From positions 62,001-126,000 of the forward strand of contig QZDW01000006.1 of NCBI GenBank assembly GCA_009917545.1: a stretch of 64,000 bases of DNA. Direction: 5' to 3'. The position numbers and the translations under genes were made by a program. The notes below the pieces were generated by a model. That model did not search any database and had not been told where the DNA came from. It was given only the letters and a program-made list of their open reading frames with translations. The DNA comes from a bacterium 1XD42-76 (GTDB lineage: Bacteria > Bacillota > Clostridia > Lachnospirales > Lachnospiraceae). This document shows, piece by piece, positions 17,068 through 24,620 of this stretch. Numbering within the stretch: the stretch's first letter is position 1; every line of letters starts with the position of its first letter.

Positions 17068-17081
17068 TTGCGACGTCGCAA
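17068..17081. promoter_or_regulatory. Palindrome upstream of the AbrB-like gene
   Basis: TTGCGACGTCGCAA is a perfect 14-bp dyad just upstream of the AbrB-like start, a plausible operator for that protein or another phage regulator. Seen in sequence; binding is inferred. Confidence 0.4.
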
Positions 17082-17151
17082 CAAATTTTATAAAAGAGGC
17101 TTCCCGGCCGCCCTTCGGTATAGCCCGACGGGTAGAGCTTGCACAGCTCGG

Positions 17152-17310
17152 CTACACATCACCTATTAACCTTTCTTCCACGCGCCAGGCGCGGATCCTG
17201 CGGAGGTTTACGAGTTGCACCGTTTCCCCGGACGGTTTTAAGATTTTCACATTAAAAATCAGTAAAACTTGTTGAACGACACGCAGGCCGGGAAGCCTTA
17301 ATTTATACAT
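17152..17310 (-). CDS. Possible small phage protein, unknown
   Basis: An open frame of 52 residues (MYKLRLPGLRVVQQV start, WRVEERLIGDV end) between the AbrB-like gene and the next leftward gene. The only ribosome-binding-like sequence is GGGATGGG, so support is weak. It is included because the surrounding leftward cluster has no other content in this 360-base stretch. The rest of 17050-17410 shows no recognisable feature. Confidence 0.3.
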   Translation of the reverse strand: MYKLRLPGLRVVQQVLLIFNVKILKPSGETVQLVNLRRIRAWRVEERLIGDV

Positions 17311-17410
17311 AGCACCCATCCCACAAGCTGGGGAGCTTGCTTTACTTCTACCCGCCGGGCTTTGGACCGGCCGTCGGTGGTTTAGTGCCAGGGGCGGCAG
17401 CGCCGCCGCC

Positions 17411-17695
17411 CTATATAACAGCCGATAAGGCTTTTTTGTGTTCTTCCGAAAGATACCAGTACTGGCCGGCGAACCTTGTATAAGGCTTTTCGCTTTTGAC
17501 TTTGTAAACCCGGTTTTCGCTTGTTACTTTGCCGTCGACACGAATCTGCGACCAAACAGCGGAGCCTTTTTTAAAGTATTCAGTTTCCAACAAAGAACCG
17601 TTATAAATTTCTGATACAGTAGCCGCGGCTCTTTGCGCTTTCATTTCTTCCTGGGCCTTCCTTATTGCTTCTTGCACTAATAAACTTCTATCCAT
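17411..17695 (-). CDS. Small phage protein, unknown
   Basis: A 94-residue protein, basic and soluble, with a helical start (QEAIRKAQEEMKAQRAA) and a beta-rich end (TRFAGQYWYLSEEHKKAL). AAAGGGG precedes the ATG. Its start lies 13 bases after the stop of the upstream 53-residue gene, so they form an operon. I do not recognise a family. Confidence 0.65.
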   Translation of the reverse strand: MDRSLLVQEAIRKAQEEMKAQRAAATVSEIYNGSLLETEYFKKGSAVWSQIRVDGKVTSENRVYKVKSEKPYTRFAGQYWYLSEEHKKALSAVI

Positions 17696-17708
17696 TTTGA
17701 ACCCCTTT

Positions 17709-17870
17709 CTATTTGTAAAATTCTATTCCAGTTACTTCATAAGAACGGACGTTACATATATACATATCTTCCTTGAAGTTTTCCAGGGCTTCCGCTTCGT
17801 TATTTCCATAAGCAGAACCTACCATGTTGTCGCCTTCGTAACTTTTATAATATACAGCGTATTCTTTCAT
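17709..17870 (-). CDS. Small phage protein, unknown (first gene of leftward operon)
   Basis: A 53-residue acidic protein (MKEYAVYYKSYEGDNMVGSA start) with GNNEAEALENFKEDM in the middle. AAGGAAGG precedes the ATG, and a good promoter lies at 17903-17931. The family is unknown. The pattern resembles small regulatory or superinfection proteins next to integrases, but nothing in the sequence proves it. Confidence 0.6.
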   Translation of the reverse strand: MKEYAVYYKSYEGDNMVGSAYGNNEAEALENFKEDMYICNVRSYEVTGIEFYK

Positions 17871-17902
17871 TTTTTCGACCTTCCTTTTCTTAAGTTGTCT
17901 GT

Positions 17903-17931
17903 ATCTTAACTCTGAAAAGACGGTACGTCAA
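17903..17931 (-). promoter_or_regulatory. Promoter of the leftward small-gene operon
   Basis: On the minus strand: TTGACG, 17-nt spacer, TAAGAT. The -35 lies in an imperfect inverted repeat, GACGTACCGTC, which could be an operator. Confidence 0.65.
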
Positions 17932-17971
17932 TACTTTTTTTGAAGAATTTTAAACTTTTTCTTGACCGTAG

Positions 17972-18118
17972 AAAAGCCCTGTATTACGCTATTTTCCAGG
18001 AGAACCAGCGCACGGAAAAGCTATACAACAAATACCGGCGTACTATAAGACGGTCAGGGTAGGGAAATATGTCAGAGTATCAAAACCTTCCTTCGATGAA
18101 TGGCTGGACAGCAAATAA
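17972..18118 (+). pseudogene. Truncated excisionase-like (HTH) fragment
   Basis: Just before the integrase an open frame with no start codon ends at TAA 18116-18118. Its last 28 residues (IPAYYKTVRVGKYVR, then VSKPSFDEWLDSK) look like the C-terminal half of a small winged-helix or MerR-like excisionase or HTH_17 protein, ending as these do in a W-L motif. The N-terminal helix-turn-helix half is missing, and upstream codons run back only to TAG 17969. It is probably the remnant of an xis gene that once preceded int. Confidence 0.45.
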
Positions 18119-18133
18119 AAAAGGAGAATCAGT

Positions 18134-19528
18134 ATGGCATCTATTGTAAAAAGAGGAAAATCATATTCTGTTGTTTATTATCAGGGAACCGGAAAAAAGC
18201 GTCAGCAGGTCTGGGAATCCGGGCTCAGTTATTCCACTGCCAAAAGCAGGAAGGCCCAGATAGAACATGAGCAGGCTACAAATACCATTACCACGGTAGA
18301 CAGCAAGGATATGACAGTCAGTGAATTTCTTTATGAGTTCATTGAAAAATATGGCCTGAAAAAATGGAGGGCATCTACCTATGATGGCAATAACGGACTT
18401 CTGGAGAATTATGTGCATCCCTACCTGGGTGACAAAAAGCTCCGTTCTATCAAAACAAAAACGGTAGATGACTACTATCATTTTCTGGAAACAGAGGCAG
18501 AGCCAGCTACCAATATGGGGAGGCCCATGCGGGAACACATCACGGCATCTACCATCCATGACATTCATAAGGTACTGCGGTGTGCCTTCAATCTTGCGGT
18601 GCGCTGGGAGTATATTAGTAAAAATCCATTCCTTAATGCAACCCTCCCGGAACATCACGAAAAGGAAAGGGTAATTCTGGAGCCGGAGCAGATTTTAAAG
18701 GTTCTGGAATTTACCAACCGTCCCGAATATTATGATTATTACTTAATCCACTGTGCGATTCTAATTGCCATTGGATGTACCGTGCGTGGTGGTGAAATCG
18801 GTGGTCTGCAGTGGGACAAGATCAATTTTGAAAAGCAGATCATCCATTTTGACCGGGCAATCGACAGAGTATCCAAGAAGAACATGGATATGCCGAAGAT
18901 GAACATTCTTTTCAAGTTCCCAAATCTTTATCCGGGAACCAAGACTATGATTGTTCTGAAACAGCCCAAGAGTGACGACACGATACGAAATGTGGATGTT
19001 CCCCAGAGTGTTCTGAATGCACTGCTTGTATTGAAGGAAATGCAGGACAAGCTGAAAAAGGAATTAGGACCGGACGGCTACATGGATTATAACCTTACCA
19101 TCTGCCAGGCCAATGGTCGTCCCATTATGACAGAACACCTGAATAAACGGTTTAAGGAAATCCTGACTGAAATGAATGACCCTGATATGGATCCCCAGGA
19201 AATTGTATTCCACAGTCTGCGTCACACCAGCGCCACCACCAAACTTCTTATGTCCAGAGGTGATTACAATTCGGTTATGCAGGCTGGCGGATGGTCCAAT
19301 CTGGAGATGCTGACCAGACGTTATGGGAAACATTCTTTTGCAAGTGAGCGTGAAAAGCTGGCCGGCAAGATGGATGATTTCCTTGATGGCAAAGGCATCA
19401 GTGAGCCACAGAAAAATGATAAAGATGAAGCAAATTCCGCAGAACAGGTATTGCAGCAGCTTATGAAATCCAATCCTGAACTGCTAATAGAATTTGCCAG
19501 GTCTTTCCAAAATGCTAATAAAGAGTAA
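18134..19528 (+). CDS. int: Tyrosine integrase
   Basis: A 464-residue phage/ICE-type site-specific recombinase. An N-terminal arm-binding domain is followed by a core-binding SAM-like domain (about 65-160) and the catalytic domain. Catalytic residues visible are Arg in CTVRGGEIGGL, HSLRH, the Trp in GGWSNLEML and the nucleophile Tyr in TRRYGKHSF. The last 60 residues form an extra charged tail. AAGGAGA precedes ATG 18134. Codon choice differs from the tail genes (many CTG and TAT codons), which suggests a different origin. It faces the tRNA-Arg at 19787. Confidence 0.93.
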   Translation: MASIVKRGKSYSVVYYQGTGKKRQQVWESGLSYSTAKSRKAQIEHEQATNTITTVDSKDMTVSEFLYEFIEKYGLKKWRASTYDGNNGLLENYVHPYLGDKKLRSIKTKTVDDYYHFLETEAEPATNMGRPMREHITASTIHDIHKVLRCAFNLAVRWEYISKNPFLNATLPEHHEKERVILEPEQILKVLEFTNRPEYYDYYLIHCAILIAIGCTVRGGEIGGLQWDKINFEKQIIHFDRAIDRVSKKNMDMPKMNILFKFPNLYPGTKTMIVLKQPKSDDTIRNVDVPQSVLNALLVLKEMQDKLKKELGPDGYMDYNLTICQANGRPIMTEHLNKRFKEILTEMNDPDMDPQEIVFHSLRHTSATTKLLMSRGDYNSVMQAGGWSNLEMLTRRYGKHSFASEREKLAGKMDDFLDGKGISEPQKNDKDEANSAEQVLQQLMKSNPELLIEFARSFQNANKE

Positions 19529-19713
19529 ATCTATTAGCAGGCAAATGAACGGGTAAAAATACCGTATTAGCAAAAAAGAAAAAATCTGGTGTTTGGGAAG
19601 CTTCAAAACGGGGATTTTATTAGCAGAACAATGGGGCGGATTATTTGAACATCCGACCATTTAACTCGTATTAGCATGCAGGTTCGATTTTCAAATGTAT
19701 TAGCATATTAGCA
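19513..19713 (+). repeat. Seven TATTAGCA arm-type repeats (attP side)
   Basis: The octamer TATTAGCA occurs at 19532, 19565, 19618, 19669, 19698 and 19706 on the plus strand, and once inverted (TGCTAATA) at 19513 inside the end of int. Repeated short sites between an integrase gene and its tRNA target are what integrase arm-type binding sites look like. The repeats are seen; binding is inferred. Confidence 0.65.
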
Positions 19714-19742
19714 AATCCGAGTTTTGGTGCTGAAATGAAGAA

Positions 19743-19776
19743 AGCCGAAAACCCTCTAAAATCAAGGCTTTCGGCT
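19743..19776 (-). terminator. Terminator-like hairpin after tRNA-Arg
   Basis: AGCCGAAA (19743-19750) pairs with TTTCGGCT (19769-19776) round an 18-nt loop. On the minus strand it is followed by TTTCTTCATTT, a weak T tract, so it may end the tRNA transcript. Confidence 0.5.
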
Positions 19777-19786
19777 ATGTTCCCAG

Positions 19787-19860
19787 CGTTCCCGAGGTGA
19801 CTCGAACACCCGACCTACCGCTTAGGAGGCGGTCGCTCTATCCATCTGAGCTACGGAAAC
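19787..19860 (-). tRNA. tRNA-Arg (anticodon CCU)
   Basis: A 74-nt cloverleaf on the minus strand. Acceptor GTTTCCG pairs with CGGGAAC (one T:G pair), the D-arm has GCTCAG..GAGC, the anticodon stem is ACCGC/GCGGT with loop CTCCTAA (anticodon CCT), and the T-arm is GGGTG-TTCGAGT-CACCT. CCA is not encoded. Its 3' end faces the integrase, the usual arrangement for a tyrosine-integrase attachment site. Confidence 0.93.
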
Positions 19861-20066
19861 GTGTATAAAATTGTGTGTGACTTGCGGCTTCTGCTCCTCC
19901 AAAAAGTTTCCGTTGTAGGTTCTCTTAGGAGGCGTGTGCTCTATCCATCTGAGCTACGGAAACGTATATAAAATTGTGTATGACTTGCGGCCTCTGTACC
20001 TTCCCCGGTTTCCACCGCAGGCTCTCATAGGAGGCAGTCACTCAATCTATCTGAGCCACAGGGACC
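19787..20066 (-). repeat. Three tRNA-Arg-derived copies at 103-bp steps, two decayed
   Basis: The intact tRNA ends (5') at 19860. A second copy ends at 19963 and a third at 20066, exactly 103 bp apart each time. Copy 2 keeps the acceptor, D-arm and CCTCCTAA but has lost the T-arm. Copy 3 (about 20003-20066) is similar and more diverged. The spacer after each copy is also conserved (TATAAAATTGTGTGTGACTTGCGGC and variants). They are probably scars of old integration events or a tandem duplication. Confidence 0.75.
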
Positions 20067-21062
20067 CAAACAATATAAAATTTATGAAGAGAGTCTTTCC
20101 CTCCCAAACTCTAAATAACCTGAATCTCAGAAAATCCAAGAATAGATCAGACTTAATACGAAAAGGCAAATACTATATCCACCCAAAGTAATCTTCATGT
20201 GCGCACAGGTAGGCGGCACCACCACAAATGAAAGTAGTCAAGACGCATTTGGCATCCCTGAATTTGTGCCGCCTGTTGGCGGACTTTTACAGCAAAAAAC
20301 ACGTCTTATATTAGAACCAGAAAATATTCTTACTTAGACATTTCAACAAAAACATCCGAAAAACAAGACGTATCCAAAACCCTACAAGAATAATGTAATC
20401 TCATCAGCTTCCAGACTTCCAAAAGCTGATTTGCATATATTATCTTAGCAAAAGTATGTCTAAAAGTCAAGTAGCCCTGCAATTCTTTCTATGAAAATAA
20501 ACTTAGATGAAGCGAAAACAAATTTAAGTGAAAAAACTCCCGTTAAAGCCCGCCCAATGCGTCCTGGCCTGTCCCTGGCTCTAATCCCTCCCAGCATGCT
20601 CCCGCCCAATATCTCGCCGTGCTCCCTACCCAACACACGCTCATGCCCAATATCTCCCAGCGTGTCCTGTTCCAATACTTCCCGGCACACGCTCTCCCCA
20701 ACGCCTCCCAGCCCGCCTCCGCCCGCCAACAGCAGCTCCCAGCCCACTCAATCCCCACAGAAATCCCCCCTCCCTCCAACGCCCCGGCACCCCATATACG
20801 TACGCAAAAATCACAAAAGGGGTATTCAAAAGTTTAAAAGATTGTGGTATGATAATTTCAGATATTTATCTGTGCCGATTCGCACGTATTACAGAAGAGA
20901 AAGAAGCATTTAATAAAAATGAGCATACCCCCATAGAACATTTTGGGGATTTGGGAGCGCGTGTACCGCGAGCAGGTGATAATTGAGTACCTACAGGAGA
21001 ATATTGGCCGGGCTTCGAACCTGTCACTGGCTTGAAGAACTTTTAAGAAAGGACGGGAGAGA
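20067..21062. other. About 1 kb without a convincing gene
   Basis: No supported gene. It holds an imperfect inverted repeat (GGCGGCAC at 20212-20219 and GTGCCGCC at 20265-20272), a C-rich, G-poor patch with degenerate repeats at about 20540-20800, and at about 20945-21035 a short open stretch (WERVYREQVIIEYLQ) that may be a gene remnant. Frames in the C-rich patch look like composition artefacts. Confidence 0.6.
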
Positions 21063-21650
21063 TTGGAACGAGAAGCTGATTCAAGGAAAAAGGCATATGT
21101 AAATGTGACGTTAATCATATTGAACGTGCTGTTTTTTATATACTTGGAGTTCAATGGTTCTACAGAGAATGCACATTTTATGTATCAAAATGGAGCCATG
21201 TTTGCACCGGCAGTCCTGGAGGAAGGGGAATATTACCGCCTGCTGACAGCGATGTTCATGCATTTTGGTATAAGACATATTCAGAGCAATATGCTTGTGC
21301 TTTTTATCCTCGGTGATAACCTGGAACGTGCGTTGGGACATTTAAAATATCTCTTTTTTTATTTATTCTGCGGAATTGGTGCGAATGCAGTGTCTCTGTT
21401 CTTTAACGGCATGGAATCCAGGAGCGTTGCAGCAGGAGCTTCCGGAGCCGTGTTCGGCGTCGTTGGCGGGTTATTGTATATTGTCACCATAAATCGGGGA
21501 CGGCTGGAGGATCTAAATACTCTGCAGCTGACTGTGATGATCTTCTTTTCGCTATATTCAGGCTTTGCAAGCACAGGGGTAGACAATGTGGCGCATGTCG
21601 CCGGTTTACTGCTCGGTGCCGTTTTGAGCTTCGTTTTATATAGAAAATAA
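21063..21650 (+). CDS. Rhomboid family intramembrane serine protease
   Basis: A 195-residue six-helix membrane protein. The catalytic serine is in GASGAVFG (Ser127) and the catalytic histidine in NVAHVAGLL (His178). The HxxxN-type segment IRHIQSNMLVLFILG also fits the family. It cleaves transmembrane substrates within the membrane; the substrate is unknown. The start is TTG after GGACGGGAGA. There is no extra soluble domain. The HIT gene follows about 90 bases on. Confidence 0.9.
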   Translation: MEREADSRKKAYVNVTLIILNVLFFIYLEFNGSTENAHFMYQNGAMFAPAVLEEGEYYRLLTAMFMHFGIRHIQSNMLVLFILGDNLERALGHLKYLFFYLFCGIGANAVSLFFNGMESRSVAAGASGAVFGVVGGLLYIVTINRGRLEDLNTLQLTVMIFFSLYSGFASTGVDNVAHVAGLLLGAVLSFVLYRK

Positions 21651-21740
21651 CAAAACGATATTAACGAAAGATCCTATGACAGATTCCGCAGGAATTAAGA
21701 AAGGAAGGCGATGAAATGCATTATGGCAAAGGGGGTATCT

Positions 21741-22157
21741 ATGAGAAAAGCAGACTGCATATTTTGTAAAATAGCAAATGGGGAGATTCCATCCTCTACA
21801 ATTTATGAAGATGACGAGTTCCGGGTAATTCTTGATCTGGGACCGGCATCCAGGGGCCATGCCCTGATTCTGCCCAAAGAGCACTTTAAGGACGTATGTG
21901 AGCTGGACGAGGCGACAGCTGCCAGGATCCTTCCACTGGGTGCCAAAATCGGAACCGCAATGAAGAAATCATTAGGCTGTGCAGGCTTTAATCTGGTTCA
22001 AAATAATGGAGAAGCGGCGGGACAGACCGTATTCCATTTTCACATGCATGTAATTCCACGTTATGAGGGCGGTCCCTCGATCGCGTCCTGGAAAACGGGA
22101 AGCGCAACTCCGGAGGAACTTCAGGAGACGGCAGAAAAAATTCAAAATGCCCTGTAG
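21741..22157 (+). CDS. HIT family nucleotide hydrolase
   Basis: A 138-residue histidine-triad protein. The CIFCKIANGEIPSS start (zinc-type CxxC) and the triad HFHMHVIPR (His99, 101, 103) are clear. HIT proteins hydrolyse or transfer nucleotides from AMP-linked substrates. I choose ATG 21741, preceded by AAAGGGGG, because family members begin 4-6 residues before CIFC; in-frame ATGs at 21711 and 21723 would add ten or six residues. No terminator separates it from the rhomboid gene. Confidence 0.92.
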   Translation: MRKADCIFCKIANGEIPSSTIYEDDEFRVILDLGPASRGHALILPKEHFKDVCELDEATAARILPLGAKIGTAMKKSLGCAGFNLVQNNGEAAGQTVFHFHMHVIPRYEGGPSIASWKTGSATPEELQETAEKIQNAL

Positions 22158-22389
22158 GGCTGCCCTTACCCTTCCGGTATTTGACAAATTATAATGAAAA
22201 AGTGCCCGAAATCAGGTCGGCAACGACAGGCAGTGCCGTATGGACTCAAGCGTATGTGCCTCCAAAAGCACATGGCTCCTGAGAAACCGGGAACACCTGC
22301 GGTTCCCGATCTTCGGAGCCGGAAATGGCTTCTGGAAATCATCCGCCGGATATATGCGTGAAACCGGGCGTCTTTGGCAGCATAGTGAC

Positions 22390-23457
22390 TCATGCGGAGG
22401 CGGCGTCATAAATCAGCTTCATGATCGTTTCTACGGCATTGTTTAGATGGCTTGTTTCCATATGTTCGATGAACTGTTTCCGGTTTTCATAAGTGCTCGA
22501 AATGCTTTCAAACAGGGAGTCATCCGTGAGATCTTCCTCCTCCAGCACGGCAGAAAAGCCCTGCTTTGCAAAAGATTTTGCATTTAATATCTGATCGCCG
22601 CGGCTGGCGGCAGCAGATAATGGAATCAGGACATTAGGCTTTCTGAGTGCCAGGATTTCACAGATGGAATTGGCGCCGGCACGCGAAACGATAATGTCAG
22701 CGGCGGCAAACAGATGGCGTAGCGGGCTGTCAACATATTCGTATTGAACATAGCCGTCTGTGCCGATCAGGGATTCATCCAAATTGTTTTTGCCGCAAAT
22801 GTGGATAAGCTGGAAACGGGTTAAAAGCCTGGGCAGGATCTGGCGCACAGCCTGATTGACCTTTACAGAGCCCAGACTTCCGCCCATGACAAGAATGACT
22901 GGCTTGGATGCAGACAGATTCGTGTACTGGAGCCCTGTGAGGCGGTCCCCCTTTAAGAGTTCGGCACGAATGGGGGAGCCGGTGAGTACTGCTTTGTCCT
23001 GCGGAAGGTATTGCAGCGTTTCCGGAAAATTACAGCACACCGTTTGGGCAGAAGGAATACATAATTTATTGGCAAGCCCTGGCGTCATATCAGACTCGTG
23101 GATAATGGTCGGAACATGGAAATGCTTGGCGGCCAGAACGACTGGCACAGCGACAAACCCTCCTTTTGAGAAAATGACGTCCGGCTTGTATTTTTTTATC
23201 AGACTTCTTGCCTCCGCATAGCCCTTGAGAACGCGGAGAGGATCAGTAAAATTTTTGAAATCAAAATAACGGCGCAGCTTACCGGAAGAGATGCCAAAGT
23301 AAGGAATCCCGGCGTTTTCGATTAGCTTGCGTTCCATGCCGTTATAAGAGCCAATGTAGTAGACTTCGTAGCCTGCCTCTTTTAAGGAAGGAAGCAGGGC
23401 CAGATTGGGGGTCACATGTCCGGCTGTTCCGCCGCCGGTCAGGATGATGGTTTTCAT
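22390..23457 (-). CDS. murG: UDP-GlcNAc:lipid I N-acetylglucosaminyltransferase MurG
   Basis: A 355-residue enzyme that adds GlcNAc to lipid I on the inner face of the membrane, giving lipid II for peptidoglycan. It shows the glycine loop GGGTAGHVTPN at the N-terminus, FSKGGFVAVPVVLAA, the conserved IIHESD, GGSLG in the second domain and an SRAGANSICEIL donor-site region. Length is normal. It stands alone on the minus strand, not in the usual dcw cluster. The 230 bases between it and the HIT gene hold nothing I can name. Confidence 0.96.
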   Translation of the reverse strand: MKTIILTGGGTAGHVTPNLALLPSLKEAGYEVYYIGSYNGMERKLIENAGIPYFGISSGKLRRYFDFKNFTDPLRVLKGYAEARSLIKKYKPDVIFSKGGFVAVPVVLAAKHFHVPTIIHESDMTPGLANKLCIPSAQTVCCNFPETLQYLPQDKAVLTGSPIRAELLKGDRLTGLQYTNLSASKPVILVMGGSLGSVKVNQAVRQILPRLLTRFQLIHICGKNNLDESLIGTDGYVQYEYVDSPLRHLFAAADIIVSRAGANSICEILALRKPNVLIPLSAAASRGDQILNAKSFAKQGFSAVLEEEDLTDDSLFESISSTYENRKQFIEHMETSHLNNAVETIMKLIYDAASA

Positions 23458-23649
23458 AAGAGAATTGCCTCCATAGATTCAATATGTCACATGGACTAAT
23501 TTAATAGTAACGGCTGGCTGGGAAATGTCAACCCCTAACAAAAAAATTATAGAAATGGTGTAAAAAATATTTGCGATGGTTTCTGCATTATTAATGAAGA
23601 GACAGAATGAATGAGAATGCTAGGATGGAAAGTGCTCTATGCTGATACA

Positions 23650-24400
23650 AAGGATGATGACGGAGCCCTTTTATGACAAGAATATATATAAAATAACAGA
23701 AGTGGTGGGAGTGCCTTTCATGACATGAAGAATGATAACAGAAACGACGGTGGTGCCTTTTCATGACATGAAGGATGATAACAGAAACGACGGTGATGCC
23801 TCTTCATGACATGGGTATGACCGATAGAAGCGGTTGAAGAGGCCTTTTTACGACATGGATGCTGCCAACGGAGACGGCGGAAGTGCCCCCTGATAAGATG
23901 GATGCTGCCGACCAAAACGGCAGGTGTGCCTTTTTCATAGCAGGAATGATAAAACAGAAACAGTAGATCGCACTTTGACAGCATGAGCAATAATAGCAGA
24001 AACGGCAGGTCATTTTTCTAAGGTATGAAAAATAATAAAAGAAATTGTGAGGTCATCTTTTTATGACATGAAGGACAAGAACAGAAGCGAAAAGGCCGCC
24101 TTTTAATGGCATGAATATTGAGAACAGAAACGGAAAAGCCGCCTTTTAATGGCATGAATATTAAGATCAGAAGTGGAAAGGCCACACTCTTAAGGCAGGA
24201 ATGATACTAGCAAAAGCAGAAAGGCCGCCCTTTTTACCGCATGGATGACAATGACAGAAACGAAAGGGTCACCTTTCACAACAGGAATATAAGAACAGAA
24301 ATGATAAGATGGTTCTTTAACGATACGAAAGACAATAACTAAAACAATAAGGGTATTCTGTAATGAAATGAGTCATAACAGTAGAAGTGCCCCTTGATAG
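23650..24400. repeat. Degenerate tandem array, about 17 units of 42-44 bp
   Basis: The motif AACAGAAACG recurs, with variants, near 23696, 23738, 23781, 23824, 23866, 23911, 23954, 23995, 24038, 24081, 24124, 24166, 24210, 24254, 24295, 24338 and 24378. A typical unit is ACAGAAACGGnAAGGCCGCC, then TTTTTATGACATGAATGATG. Each unit has a small G/C-rich core beside a T run. The period is not a multiple of three and no frame crosses it, so it is non-coding. It is not CRISPR: units are contiguous with no unique spacers, and no cas genes are near. Confidence 0.8.
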
Positions 24401-24484
24401 CAACATTCAGACAGCCCCCTTGATTTGAATAGTCCGAATGTGAAAAGGTGAGAAAAGCACTTCTATCATATATTAGTATGAAAG

Positions 24485-24585
24485 GAAGAACCTCGGCATA
24501 GATTACACGTTTAACGCCGAGGAGAGCAGCGATCGACGTAACAGCGCTCCGGCGCGTGAGTCCGGCAATGGGACTCTTTTTTTAT
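24485..24585 (+). ncRNA. Structured RNA or leader ending in a terminator
   Basis: CCTCGGC (24491-24497) pairs with GCCGAGG (24516-24522); GAGC..GCTC may form a second stem; then a terminator hairpin follows at 24558-24576 with a T run. This is the build of a small RNA or a transcription-attenuation leader for the DUF4367-like gene 36 bases on. I do not recognise a riboswitch class. Confidence 0.45.
24558..24583 (+). terminator. Intrinsic terminator upstream of the DUF4367-like gene
   Basis: GAGTCC (24558-24563), loop GGCAATG, GGACTC (24571-24576), then TTTTTTTA. Short but G/C-closed with a good T run. It may end the structured RNA before it. Confidence 0.7.
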
Positions 24586-24620
24586 TTTTAAGAGATTTTG
24601 TATAGAGAGGGAATCAAAGT

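Larger units (their letters stand above)
1..19786 (+). mobile_element. Prophage, right part (P2-like contractile tail)
   Basis: A continuous block of phage tail, baseplate, fibre, lysis and integrase genes runs rightward from the left edge to a tRNA-Arg 3' end. The sheath and tube proteins show a contractile tail. Head, packaging and early genes are not in view, so completeness cannot be judged, and a defective prophage or tail-like particle cannot be excluded. The right boundary is inferred from the integrase, its putative arm sites and the tRNA. The left attachment site lies outside the window. Confidence 0.85.

Noticed and set aside
16841-17275. A 144-residue rightward gene
   Set aside because: It is the antisense of the AbrB-like gene and starts in a terminator.
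19895-19963. A second functional tRNA
   Set aside because: The T-arm is missing and the anticodon stem does not pair; it is a decayed copy.
20460-20913. Gly- or Pro-rich reading frames on both strands
   Set aside because: They arise from a C-rich composition patch; overlapping frames exist in several phases and none has a ribosome binding site.
23718-24013. Leftward reading frames in the 43-bp array
   Set aside because: The period is not a multiple of three, the frames are His/Cys-rich artefacts of the repeat, and no ribosome binding site is present.
23650-24400. CRISPR array
   Set aside because: Units of 42-44 bp are contiguous and degenerate, with no unique spacers and no cas genes nearby.
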